Source of the DNA: Oscillospiraceae bacterium
Lineage (GTDB): Bacteria > Bacillota > Clostridia > Oscillospirales > Ruminococcaceae
Assembly (NCBI GenBank): GCA_004558145.1
Contig: SFDQ01000003.1
Span: forward strand, 124,001-188,000
Length of the DNA: 64,000 nt
Direction: 5' to 3'
Positions 18,915-26,231 of this stretch are shown piece after piece. The notes beneath the pieces are model-generated. The model ran no database searches and was not told the DNA's origin. It was given only the letters and a program-made list of their open reading frames with translations. A program made the position numbers and the translations under genes. Position 1 is the first letter of the stretch, and every line of letters begins with the position of its first letter.

Positions 18915-19086
18915 CGTCATCCTCCTTTTCGCCGGGCAGCGTGTGCCAGACCGGCGGCTGCCCGCGGCGGAACAGCAGGCGCTTTGCCCGCTCCAGCAGT
19001 GAATCCACAAAATGGAACCACAGCTGCCCGAAAATTGCCACCACCGTGAGCAGGACAAACATCCAGAAAAGCTCGTCCCAGGGCAT
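18901..19086 (-). CDS. Small single-pass membrane protein (61 aa)
   Basis: 61 residues: MPWDELFWMFVLLTVVAIFG opens one transmembrane helix (about 5-24), followed by an amphipathic basic segment (LLERAKRLLFRRG) and an acidic tail (GEKEDDDGHQ). The ribosome binding site (GTGAGG) overlaps the stop codon of the preceding gene, and its own end overlaps the DUF1266 start by 14 bp. This coupling supports it as a real gene. Function unknown; it may anchor one of its neighbours at the membrane. Confidence 0.6.
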   Translation of the reverse strand: MPWDELFWMFVLLTVVAIFGQLWFHFVDSLLERAKRLLFRRGQPPVWHTLPGEKEDDDGHQ

Positions 19087-19093
19087 CACAGCC

Positions 19094-19579
19094 TCACTTC
19101 TTCGCAAAGCGGTTCATAAAGAACTCGGTGAAGGCCGCCAGTTCCTCGTCCTGGGACACATAGACGTACAGGCTCTCATCCTCCAGCCAGTCGTAGGCGT
19201 TGATGGCGATGTAGCCCCGCTTGTCCGGGTAAATGACAAAAGCATCGGTGGGGTATTTGTTCCGATAGGCCTTCAAAATGTCGGCGCGGCGGTAGAAAGT
19301 GGGGTCGCCGCAGCCGGAAAGGTCGGGCACGGTGGGCACCACCACGATGGTCTCCTGCGCCTCGTTCCAGCCCACGATGAGGTTGCCGATCTTGGTCTTG
19401 CTGCCGTGGACAAAGCCGTAGTTGAAGCGGCTCACATCCTCGGTGTAGCCGAAAATGAGCCGGTATTCGCTGCCGTCCTCCACCACATGGTCAAACAGTG
19501 CCCGCATCTTTTTGGCGTTGGCGGCGCTCTTTTCCATGTCAATCTCCGGGCCCTTGAACAGCTTGCTGAAAATTCCCAT
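19094..19579 (-). CDS. Conserved hypothetical protein (161 aa)
   Basis: 161 residues from ATG 19579 with AGGAGG 8 bp upstream. It begins MGIFSKLFKGPEID, a short amphipathic start seen in cytosolic proteins; no membrane helix. The middle is beta-rich (YRLIFGYTEDVSRFNYGFVH, NLIVGWNEAQETIVVVPTVP) and the C-terminus is YVYVSQDEELAAFTEFFMNRF. I do not recognise the family. It leads the operon with the 61-residue membrane protein and the DUF1266 protein. Confidence 0.65.
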   Translation of the reverse strand: MGIFSKLFKGPEIDMEKSAANAKKMRALFDHVVEDGSEYRLIFGYTEDVSRFNYGFVHGSKTKIGNLIVGWNEAQETIVVVPTVPDLSGCGDPTFYRRADILKAYRNKYPTDAFVIYPDKRGYIAINAYDWLEDESLYVYVSQDEELAAFTEFFMNRFAKK

Positions 19580-19728
19580 TTCAAAATCCTCCTGAGTGTT
19601 TATTATCTCTCCGCCGCAAGACGGAGAAAATTCCGTATAAAGATAAAATTTTGGATTTGTCTTTATTGCGGGTTGAAGAATGGCCCGTTTGAAAAACACC
19701 GCAAAAAGGGGCCAAACGGGCCGCAAAG

Positions 19729-20355
19729 TTATTGGTTTTGGGCGTCCTGGGCGCGCAGGGAAGCCAGCCAGTCCACGATCGAGTTTATCTGCACATCGAT
19801 GGTGGCCTCCGCCGCCTCGGGCACCAGCAGGGGAAGGCTGCCGGGGATGGCCCGCTGGATGACCATCATCGCAAGACAGAGATTGGTGAACAGGCTGATG
19901 CGCTCGGGAGTGGGGCTCACACCGAAAATTTCCATCAGCTGCCCGAACAGCCGCTGCTGTTTTTCCCGGAAAGACTGATAGCTCTCGGGAGACAGGCGGT
20001 GGAAAATCTTCTGCTGCTCTTCCACCGTGAGCACCGCGATGCCGTTGCGCTCACCGTAGCAGCAGATGCGAAGAAATCTGGTGACGGCCTGCCGCCAGTC
20101 CAGCTTGGGGTCGGCCAGCAGCTGCCGGGCATACGCCACCACCCTGGGCTGCTGGAGATAGAGCATCTCCACCACCAGGTCCTCCTTGGTGGGGAAGAAG
20201 GTGTAGAAAAAGGAACGGGAGATGCCCACCTTCTGATAGATCTGCTCCACCGTGGTGTGCTGGATGCCCTGCTTTGTCATCAGTTCCAGGCCCACGGCCA
20301 CAAGATCCCTGCGGATCTGTTCCCGCTGCGCCTCGGAATAGGCCACCTTCGGCAT
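19729..20355 (-). CDS. TetR/AcrR family transcriptional regulator
   Basis: 208 residues from ATG 20355 behind GGGAGGTG. The N-terminal helix-turn-helix is typical (TTVEQIYQKVGISRSFFYTFFPTKEDL, read as two parts around residues 34-60). The C-terminal domain, with RFLRICCYGERNGIAVLTVEEQQ, should bind a ligand that is not predictable. It is monocistronic, with tdk upstream ending at a terminator. The operon at 19094-19579 downstream is the obvious candidate target, as is its own promoter. Confidence 0.85.
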   Translation of the reverse strand: MPKVAYSEAQREQIRRDLVAVGLELMTKQGIQHTTVEQIYQKVGISRSFFYTFFPTKEDLVVEMLYLQQPRVVAYARQLLADPKLDWRQAVTRFLRICCYGERNGIAVLTVEEQQKIFHRLSPESYQSFREKQQRLFGQLMEIFGVSPTPERISLFTNLCLAMMVIQRAIPGSLPLLVPEAAEATIDVQINSIVDWLASLRAQDAQNQ

Positions 20356-20377
20356 GCCGGCACCTCCCTTATGATAA

Positions 20378-20402
20378 AAACACAAACTGCAGATTTGTTT
20401 TT
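20378..20402. promoter_or_regulatory. Possible TetR operator
   Basis: AAACACAAA and TTTGTTTTT form an inverted repeat (8 of 9 pairs) around a 7-bp centre, about 25 bp upstream of the TetR start. Position and symmetry suggest autoregulation; the AT-rich arms make a chance match possible. Confidence 0.4.
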
Positions 20403-20431
20403 ATTGTAGCATGGGCGCGGAAAAAACACAA

Positions 20432-20467
20432 GAAAAAACAAGCCGGGAACTTCGGTTCCCGGCTTGT
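20432..20467 (-). terminator. Terminator of the rex-tdk operon
   Basis: A perfect 13-bp stem (ACAAGCCGGGAAC with its complement, 20438-20467) and a four-base loop is followed on the minus strand by a run of U. Confidence 0.88.
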
Positions 20468-20491
20468 GTCTACAACAAAACTGGAGGCAGG

Positions 20492-21109
20492 TCAAACGCG
20501 GACTTTGGGATGCCGCTGATAGAACTTTTCCCGCTCGGCAAAATAGCACTGCGCGCAAAGGCTCTGGTATTCCACGTTGTTCTCCTGGTCGATGGCCACC
20601 TGGTCGCCCTCGAACACGAATTCGCCGTTCACCTTGCGCCCGTTGCAGGTGGCTTTGCGCCCGCAGGTGCAGATGGTCTTCATCTCCTCAATGGCGTGGG
20701 CCAGTTCCAGAAGGCGGGTGGAGCCGGGGAACCCCTGCATGGAGAAGTCGGTGCGCAGGCCGTAGGCGATGACGGGGATGTTCAGCTTCACGGTCACCAT
20801 GAACAGCTGCTCCGCCTGCTGGGGGGTGAAAAACTGGCTCTCGTCGGTGAGCACGCAGGCCAGGGGTTTGTCGCCGCGGGCGGCCTCCTGCTTCACCAGC
20901 TCGAACACGTCCATGTCGGGGGTGACGGCCTTGTCCACCGGGCGGCTCACGCCCAGGCGGCTGAGCAGGCATTCTCCGCCCTTTGTGTCGATGCTGGGCT
21001 TGAGGATGAACACCCGCATGCCCCGCTCTTCGTAGTTGAATGCCACCTGCATCAGAGCGGTGCTTTTGCCGCTGTTCATCGCGCCGTAGCGGTAATAAAG
21101 TTTAGCCAT
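20492..21109 (-). CDS. tdk: Thymidine kinase, type II
   Basis: 205 residues. P-loop GAMNSGKST (9-17), Walker B-like VLTDESQFF, the lasso region, and four zinc ligands in CTCGRKATC and CAQC define the TK1-like family. It phosphorylates thymidine for salvage. The end (REKFYQRHPKVRV) matches the normal length. It is 31 bp downstream of rex on the same strand and ends before a strong terminator. Confidence 0.95.
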   Translation of the reverse strand: MAKLYYRYGAMNSGKSTALMQVAFNYEERGMRVFILKPSIDTKGGECLLSRLGVSRPVDKAVTPDMDVFELVKQEAARGDKPLACVLTDESQFFTPQQAEQLFMVTVKLNIPVIAYGLRTDFSMQGFPGSTRLLELAHAIEEMKTICTCGRKATCNGRKVNGEFVFEGDQVAIDQENNVEYQSLCAQCYFAEREKFYQRHPKVRV

Positions 21110-21140
21110 AAACGAGGGACGCTCACTTTCGTAGTGGTGT

Positions 21141-21779
21141 TTATTTGTTGCGCAGCCGGTACCCCAGACTCATCAGGCTGTCGCCCAGGTGGGCGTTCTC
21201 CACAGTGACGTTGGGGTAGGCGACGGAGAGGTCATAGTGGCTGAAATTCCAGAAGCCCTTGATGCCCAGCTCCACCAGCTGGCCGGAAACTTCCTTCGCA
21301 CTCTCCCGGGGCAGGCACAGCACCGCAACGGTGGGGTGGTTGGCCTTGCAGAACTCGTCCAGTTCGTCGATGTGATGAATGGGCACACCGTCCAAATCGT
21401 GACCCACCAGCTCCTGACGGATGTCGAACACCGCCAGCAGGTTGTAGCCGTTGGTGTCGGTGGTCAGAAAGCGGGACACAGCGGTGCCCAGGCGGCCGGC
21501 GCCCAGCAGGATGGTGGGCAGCTTTTCGCCGTGGCCGAACAGAAGATGGCCGATCTCTTTTTCCAGCACTTCCACATTGTAGCCGATGCCCTGCTGCCCA
21601 AAGCCGCCAAAGCAGTTGAAGTCCTGCCGGACCTGGCTGGCGGTGGTGCCCATCATGCGGGCCAGTTCGCTGGAAGAAATTGTCGCCACGCCGGATTTGT
21701 GCAGCTGCGCGATGTAGCGGTAGTACTTCGGCAGCCGTTTGATGACCGGCAGTGATACCTTGCCCTGAGAGTTGTTCAT
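21141..21779 (-). CDS. rex: Redox-sensing transcriptional repressor Rex
   Basis: 212 residues from ATG 21779, chosen because GGTGA lies 6 bp upstream; an ATG at 21791 would add four residues with no ribosome binding site. The N-terminal winged helix is clear (LPVIKRLPKYYRYI, then ISSSELARMMGTTASQVRQD). The NAD(H)-binding Rossmann fold has GAGRLGTA and VFDIR. Rex senses the NADH/NAD+ ratio and represses fermentation genes when NADH is low. Two Rex-box-like sites lie in front of adhE at 32759-32813 in this same window. Forms an operon with tdk. Confidence 0.95.
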   Translation of the reverse strand: MNNSQGKVSLPVIKRLPKYYRYIAQLHKSGVATISSSELARMMGTTASQVRQDFNCFGGFGQQGIGYNVEVLEKEIGHLLFGHGEKLPTILLGAGRLGTAVSRFLTTDTNGYNLLAVFDIRQELVGHDLDGVPIHHIDELDEFCKANHPTVAVLCLPRESAKEVSGQLVELGIKGFWNFSHYDLSVAYPNVTVENAHLGDSLMSLGYRLRNK

Positions 21780-21922
21780 TCGTTTCACCATCTTTTATCA
21801 GATTCTTCAAGCGTGGCTTGCAAAAGGCAAAGCAGCAGCAGGCCGCTTTTTATTCCCCGGCCCGGCTGTGCTGCGGACCACAGACCGGGGCAAAGCGCCG
21901 AAAACAGACGCCCTTTTTATAT

Positions 21923-21950
21923 AGTATAATCTTTGAAGCGGCTTTGTCAA
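21923..21950 (-). promoter_or_regulatory. Promoter of rex-tdk
   Basis: On the minus strand, a perfect TTGACA (21950-21945) and TATACT (21928-21923) are 16 bp apart, about 145 bp upstream of rex. No Rex box is recognisable here. Confidence 0.75.
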
Positions 21951-21966
21951 ACAGAATACAAAGTTT

Positions 21967-21994
21967 TTGAACACACTGCGTCTTTTTGTATAAC
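21967..21994 (+). promoter_or_regulatory. Promoter of the tepA-like gene
   Basis: TTGAAC (21967-21972) and TATAAC (21989-21994), 16 bp apart, 57 bp upstream of the start codon. Confidence 0.6.
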
Positions 21995-22051
21995 TGAGGC
22001 CCGGAGGGGGGAACACTGTCAGGGAAGACCGAAAAGGAGGCGCACAAAGCC

Positions 22052-22756
22052 ATGGAACCGAACGAGAACAAGCAGCCGCCCACCGACGCGCAGGTGGAGC
22101 AGGAAAAACTGGAACAGGAATATATGATGGACACCGGCTCGGTGATCCGCACCAAGGGCCGCCACGCCATCCACTGCCTGACGGTGGTGGGGCTGATCGA
22201 GGGCCACGTCAGCGCGGACCAGAGCCAGAAGGTGACCAAATACGAGCACGTGATCCCCCAGCTGGTGGCCATCGAGGAGGACCCGGACATCGAGGCGCTG
22301 CTGGTCATCCTGAACACGGTGGGCGGCGACGTGGAGGCGGGCCTGGCCCTCTCAGAGCTCATCAGCGGGGTCAGCAAGCCCAGCGCCACGCTGGTGCTGG
22401 GCGGCGGCCACTCCATCGGCATCCCGCTGGCGGTCAGCGGCCGGCGCAGCTTCATCGTGCCCACCGCAACGATGACCATCCACCCGGTGCGCCATTCCGG
22501 GCTGGTGCTGGGCGTGCCCCAGACCATGCGCTATTTCGAGCAGATGCAGGAGCGCATCGCCGGTTTTGTGGAGAGCCACTCGAAGATCAGCAAGGAACGC
22601 TTTGTGGAACTGATGATGCACACCGGCGAGCTGGTGATGGATGTGGGCACGGTGCTCACCGGCCAGCAGGCGGTGCACGAGGGCCTGATCGACCAGCTGG
22701 GCAGTCTGAACGACGCGCTGGATTACCTGTATGGCGAGATCGAACGCCGGGGCTGA
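22052..22756 (+). CDS. tepA: ClpP-fold serine protease, TepA/YmfB type
   Basis: 234 residues. After a 25-residue charged N-terminus comes a ClpP/crotonase-like fold with NTVGGDVEAGLA, GGGHSIG (nucleophile Ser121) and MTIHPV (His144). TepA-type proteins lack the ClpX docking features and have been linked to protein translocation in Bacillus. In Bacillus subtilis tepA lies next to the ftsK/spoIIIE gene; here ftsK follows, separated only by the acetyltransferase, which supports the assignment. GGAGG lies 11 bp upstream, a rather long spacing. A hairpin overlaps the stop codon. Confidence 0.88.
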   Translation: MEPNENKQPPTDAQVEQEKLEQEYMMDTGSVIRTKGRHAIHCLTVVGLIEGHVSADQSQKVTKYEHVIPQLVAIEEDPDIEALLVILNTVGGDVEAGLALSELISGVSKPSATLVLGGGHSIGIPLAVSGRRSFIVPTATMTIHPVRHSGLVLGVPQTMRYFEQMQERIAGFVESHSKISKERFVELMMHTGELVMDVGTVLTGQQAVHEGLIDQLGSLNDALDYLYGEIERRG

Positions 22757-22767
22757 AGGCCCCGGCG
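22745..22767 (+). terminator. Hairpin at the end of tepA
   Basis: CGCCGGGGC and GCCCCGGCG form a 9-bp stem with a 5-nt loop across the stop codon. The following tract (CTTTCC) is U-poor, so termination may be partial. Confidence 0.5.
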
Positions 22768-22777
22768 CTTTCCATTG

Positions 22778-22806
22778 TTGACATTTTTGAGGACGGGGTT
22801 TATGAT
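22778..22806 (+). promoter_or_regulatory. Strong promoter of the acetyltransferase leader
   Basis: Perfect TTGACA (22778-22783) and TATGAT (22801-22806) with a 17-bp spacer. The transcript would begin near 22813 and run through a 20-codon ORF into a terminator. Confidence 0.8.
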
Positions 22807-22841
22807 GGAATAAATCCAGATAGAAAGCGGGGTGCTCAACT

Positions 22842-22904
22842 ATGAAAAACAGTGGAACGAATGCACGAGCTGAATATCTTTTGAGGGCCCCGGTCGCATT
22901 GTGA
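22842..22904 (+). CDS. Putative 20-residue leader peptide
   Basis: The ORF reads MKNSGTNARAEYLLRAPVAL and stops with TGA. GCGGGGTG lies 9-10 bp upstream as a possible ribosome binding site. Its placement between a strong promoter and an intrinsic terminator, ahead of an acetyltransferase, is what one expects of a regulatory leader peptide. No family is known to me. The late RAP tripeptide resembles part of known ribosome arrest motifs, but that is a weak similarity. Confidence 0.4.
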   Translation: MKNSGTNARAEYLLRAPVAL

Positions 22905-22920
22905 GTGCTTCATAGGCTTT

Positions 22921-22949
22921 GCCGCGGCTTGTTTGCCGCGGCTTTTTTT
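22921..22949 (+). terminator. Intrinsic terminator in the acetyltransferase leader
   Basis: Two copies of GCCGCGGC (22921-22928 and 22935-22942) pair around a 6-nt loop and are followed by seven T. It lies 79 bp before the downstream start codon, so expression requires readthrough, antitermination or an unseen promoter. Confidence 0.88.
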
Positions 22950-23028
22950 ATGCGGTCTGCTGCCCTTCACAAGATGTTCGCGCAAAATCAGTTTGCAGAT
23001 GAACCAGGAACGATTTGTGGAGGTATTT

Positions 23029-23478
23029 ATGACCCATCTTGAAAAAATCACCGAAGAAAATTTTGTGGAAGCGTTCAATTTGAAACTTGCGCCCGAACAG
23101 GAGCGCTTCGTTTCACACCCCATCCGCAGCCTTGCCCAGGCGTATGTTTACAGGCAGCAATGCCAGCCTTTCGGCATCTATGAAAATGACACGATGGTCG
23201 GCTATGTGATGGTGATTTACGACTATGATGTCCCGGAATACGATATATGGCACATGATGATCGATGCGTCGCACCAGGGGCTGGGGTATGGAAGCGCCGC
23301 CCTGGACCGGGTGCTTGCATACATCAAAACAAAGCCTTTCGGAGCTTCGGACCGGGTGGTTTTGACCTGCAGCAAAGACAATGCCCGGGCGCTGGGGCTT
23401 TACAGGAACAAAGGCTTTGTGCCGACCGGGGCGGTGTTTGAAGATGAAGTGGAACTTGTGCTGAACCTGCGGCGATAA
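23029..23478 (+). CDS. GNAT family N-acetyltransferase
   Basis: 149 residues from ATG 23029 with GGAGG 5 bp upstream. The acetyl-CoA binding motif A is DASHQGLGYGSAALDRVL, preceded by the beta strand YDIWHMMI, and followed by LTCSKDNARALGLYRNKGF, the usual motif B. The opening ITEENFVEAFNLKL matches spermidine or aminoglycoside-like GNATs, but the substrate cannot be read off. Small, cytoplasmic and monocistronic. The upstream promoter, leader ORF and terminator suggest attenuation control. Confidence 0.85.
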   Translation: MTHLEKITEENFVEAFNLKLAPEQERFVSHPIRSLAQAYVYRQQCQPFGIYENDTMVGYVMVIYDYDVPEYDIWHMMIDASHQGLGYGSAALDRVLAYIKTKPFGASDRVVLTCSKDNARALGLYRNKGFVPTGAVFEDEVELVLNLRR

Positions 23479-23548
23479 ACGAGCTTTGCCCGTGGCAAAA
23501 CGCCCCGGCGCTTCCATTTTCGGGCGCCCCCGTTCGCCAAATTTGGGT

Positions 23549-23577
23549 TTTACAATTCGCCCGGTTGATGGTAAAAT
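23549..23577 (+). promoter_or_regulatory. Promoter of ftsK
   Basis: TTTACA (23549-23554) and TAAAAT (23572-23577), 17 bp apart, 86 bp upstream of the ftsK start. Confidence 0.65.
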
Positions 23578-23663
23578 AATTAAGTTAAGCATTCCGCGCC
23601 GCGAGGGCAGACGCCCTGTGGCGAACGATACCAACGCAAGGCGAAAGAGGATACAAAAACACT

Positions 23664-26210
23664 ATGGCGACAAAGAAAACTTCGACCCGAAAAAACGGCT
23701 CCGGCAGCCGGCGGCGCAGGCCCCAGCCGGACATTGCCCAAAGCTGGAGCATCCTGCTTTTTGGCTTGGGCGCCGTTCTGGTGGCCATGATCTTCGTGGA
23801 AGGCGAATCCGCCTGGGCCTGGATGCGCGCCGCGCTGTTCGGCGTGTTCGGCCTGGGCATGTATGTGCTGGGGCTGCTGGTGCTGTATGTGGCGGTGCTG
23901 GTGGCGCTGGGCCTGCCCATCTGGTCCAAGTGCGCCAAGGCCCTGTGCCTGATGATGTTCCTGTGCGGCACCGCTGTGGTGTTCTCCCGGGTCAATCTCG
24001 CCGGCATGGATTTCGTCCAGGTCGTCAAGGCCCTGTATGAACAGGGCCAGGGCGCACTGGGCGGCGGCGTGCTGGGCGGCGTGGTCGGCGGCACCCTGCT
24101 GGTGCTGTGCGGCCGGCCGGCGGCCAACATCCTGCTGCTGGTGCTGCTGGCGGCGGGTATCATGTGGTTCGCCGGCGTCACCCCGGGCGATTTGTGGAAC
24201 CTTGTGGCCGGGCGTTTCGCTCTGTGGCAGGAGGACCGCGCCGAGCGGGCCGCCCGCCGGGAGGAAGAGCGGGAAGAGGAACCGGCTCCGCCTCAGCCCC
24301 GGCGCAGAGAGCGCTCCGCGCCTGCGCCCACGCCCAAGGTGCGCCGCCGCGCGGCGCAGGTGGACATCGACCTCGGGCCCGACCCGGTGCAGGAGACCGA
24401 CCTTGCCCCCGAGCCGGAAGAGCCCCTGGTGGGGCCGGGCGGCACCTTTGGCATGTACCCGCCGCAGGACGCCCCGAAAACGGTGAACACCCCGGCGCAG
24501 GAGGATTCCGAGTTCGAGACCCCCATCCTGCTGGAAGGCGATGAGGAACCGGCCCCTGAACTGACCGATGGGGAAGAGCCTCTGCCCGAAACGGTGGGCG
24601 GCAGCGACCTGGACGATCTGGTCCAGCGGGCCATGGGGGCGGCCTCCGCCGCTCAGATGACCCCCGCCGCCGTGGTGCCGGGCAAAAACGACCAGATGAT
24701 GATCGCGCCCGCCGCCGCAGAGCAGCAGGTCTATCACTATCCGCCCCTGAGCCTCTTCGAGCGCACCGGCACCGCAGAAGACCCGGGCATGGAGGAAGAA
24801 CTGAAAAAGAACGCCGAGCTGCTGGTGAGCACGCTGGAGAGCTTCGGCGTGCGTACCCGCGTGCTGGACATCTGCCGCGGCCCGTCGGTCACCCGCTACG
24901 AGCTGCAGCCTCTGGCGGGCGTGAAGATCAGCCGCATCACCGGCCTTGCGGACGACATCGCCCTGAATCTGGCCGCCGGCGGCGTGCGCATCGAGGCCCC
25001 CATCCCCGGCAAGCCCGCTGTGGGCGTGGAGGTGCCCAACCGCAAAAAGAGCCCGGTGGGCATCCGCAGCATCTTTGAGTCCCCGGTCTATTCCAAGAGC
25101 GCCTCGCCCCTGACCCTGGCCCTCGGCAAGGACATCGCGGGCAACGCCCAGATCGCGGACCTGTGCAAGATGCCCCACCTGCTCATCGCCGGCTCCACCG
25201 GCAGCGGTAAGTCGGTGTGCGTCAACAGCATCATCATCAGCTTTTTGTACAAGGCCAGCCCCGAGGACGTGCGCCTCATCCTCATCGACCCCAAGGTGGT
25301 GGAACTGGCGGAGTACAACGGCATCCCCCATCTGCTCATGCCGGTGGTCACCGAGCCCCGCAAGGCGGCGGGCGCGTTGGGCAGCGCCGTGGCGGAGATG
25401 GAGCGCCGCTACCATCTGTTCGCGGAGAACAACGTGCGTGACATCAAGAGCTTCAATCGTCTTGCCGCCGAGACCGACGGCCTGGAAAAGCTGCCCTACA
25501 TTGCCATCATCATCGACGAGCTGGCCGATCTGATGATGGTGGCGGGCAAAGAGGTGGAGGACTACATCTGCCGCATCGCCCAGAAGGCCCGCGCGGCGGG
25601 CATGCACCTGATCGTGGCCACCCAGCGCCCCAGCGTGGACGTCATCACCGGCCTCATCAAGGCCAACATCCCCAGCCGCATCGCCTTCGCCGTGTCCAGC
25701 CAGGTGGACAGCCGCACCATTCTGGATGCCGGCGGCGCCGAAAAGCTGCTGGGCATGGGCGATATGCTGTTCATGCCGGTGGGCGCGGCCAAGCCCGTGC
25801 GCATCCAGGGCACCTATGTGAAGGACGAAGAGATCAGCGCGGTGCTGGACTTCATCAAGCAGGACAACACCAGCCAGTACGACGAAGAGATGATCGCCCA
25901 GATGGACAAGCTGGCCGCGGCGGAAAAGGGCGGCGGCAGCGGCGGCGAAGAGGGCGACGGCGGCCACGACCCCATGCTGGATCAGGCGGTGGAAGTGGTC
26001 ATCGACGCGGGGCAGGCCAGCACCAGCCTTTTGCAGCGTCGGTGCAAGCTGGGCTATGCCCGGGCCGCCCGCATCATGGACGAGATGGAGCAGCTGGGGG
26101 TCATTGGGCCTTACCAGGGCGCAAAGCCCCGGGAGGTGCTCATCACCCGCCAGCAGTGGATCGAAAAGAGCATGCGGGCCGAGGCCGGCCCGGTGCCCGA
26201 CGAGATTTAA
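23664..26210 (+). CDS. ftsK: DNA translocase FtsK/SpoIIIE
   Basis: 848 residues. A basic N-terminus ([16 protein letters not shown]) precedes about four transmembrane helices (28-190). A charged, Pro/Glu-rich linker (about 195-360) follows, then the RecA-like motor with Walker [10 protein letters not shown] near 510 and Walker [12 protein letters not shown]. The C-terminal gamma winged helix ([20 protein letters not shown], then [14 protein letters not shown]) reads oriented DNA sequences. It pumps chromosomes through the division septum. The ATG follows a weak ribosome binding site. YgiQ-type and MBL genes follow closely. Confidence 0.96.
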   Translation: MATKKTSTRKNGSGSRRRRPQPDIAQSWSILLFGLGAVLVAMIFVEGESAWAWMRAALFGVFGLGMYVLGLLVLYVAVLVALGLPIWSKCAKALCLMMFLCGTAVVFSRVNLAGMDFVQVVKALYEQGQGALGGGVLGGVVGGTLLVLCGRPAANILLLVLLAAGIMWFAGVTPGDLWNLVAGRFALWQEDRAERAARREEEREEEPAPPQPRRRERSAPAPTPKVRRRAAQVDIDLGPDPVQETDLAPEPEEPLVGPGGTFGMYPPQDAPKTVNTPAQEDSEFETPILLEGDEEPAPELTDGEEPLPETVGGSDLDDLVQRAMGAASAAQMTPAAVVPGKNDQMMIAPAAAEQQVYHYPPLSLFERTGTAEDPGMEEELKKNAELLVSTLESFGVRTRVLDICRGPSVTRYELQPLAGVKISRITGLADDIALNLAAGGVRIEAPIPGKPAVGVEVPNRKKSPVGIRSIFESPVYSKSASPLTLALGKDIAGNAQIADLCKMPHLLIAGSTGSGKSVCVNSIIISFLYKASPEDVRLILIDPKVVELAEYNGIPHLLMPVVTEPRKAAGALGSAVAEMERRYHLFAENNVRDIKSFNRLAAETDGLEKLPYIAIIIDELADLMMVAGKEVEDYICRIAQKARAAGMHLIVATQRPSVDVITGLIKANIPSRIAFAVSSQVDSRTILDAGGAEKLLGMGDMLFMPVGAAKPVRIQGTYVKDEEISAVLDFIKQDNTSQYDEEMIAQMDKLAAAEKGGGSGGEEGDGGHDPMLDQAVEVVIDAGQASTSLLQRRCKLGYARAARIMDEMEQLGVIGPYQGAKPREVLITRQQWIEKSMRAEAGPVPDEI

Positions 26211-26231
26211 GCAGCGAGAGGAGGCTGCCCC

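Noticed and set aside
17727-19049. Plus-strand open frame of 440 codons opposite the DUF1266 gene
   Set aside because: The minus strand has the recognisable DUF1266 core, proper ribosome binding site and operon structure; the plus-strand translation has none.
21923-21994. Rex autoregulation site at the rex promoter
   Set aside because: I looked for TTGTTAA-N4-TTAACAA here and found no acceptable match on either strand.
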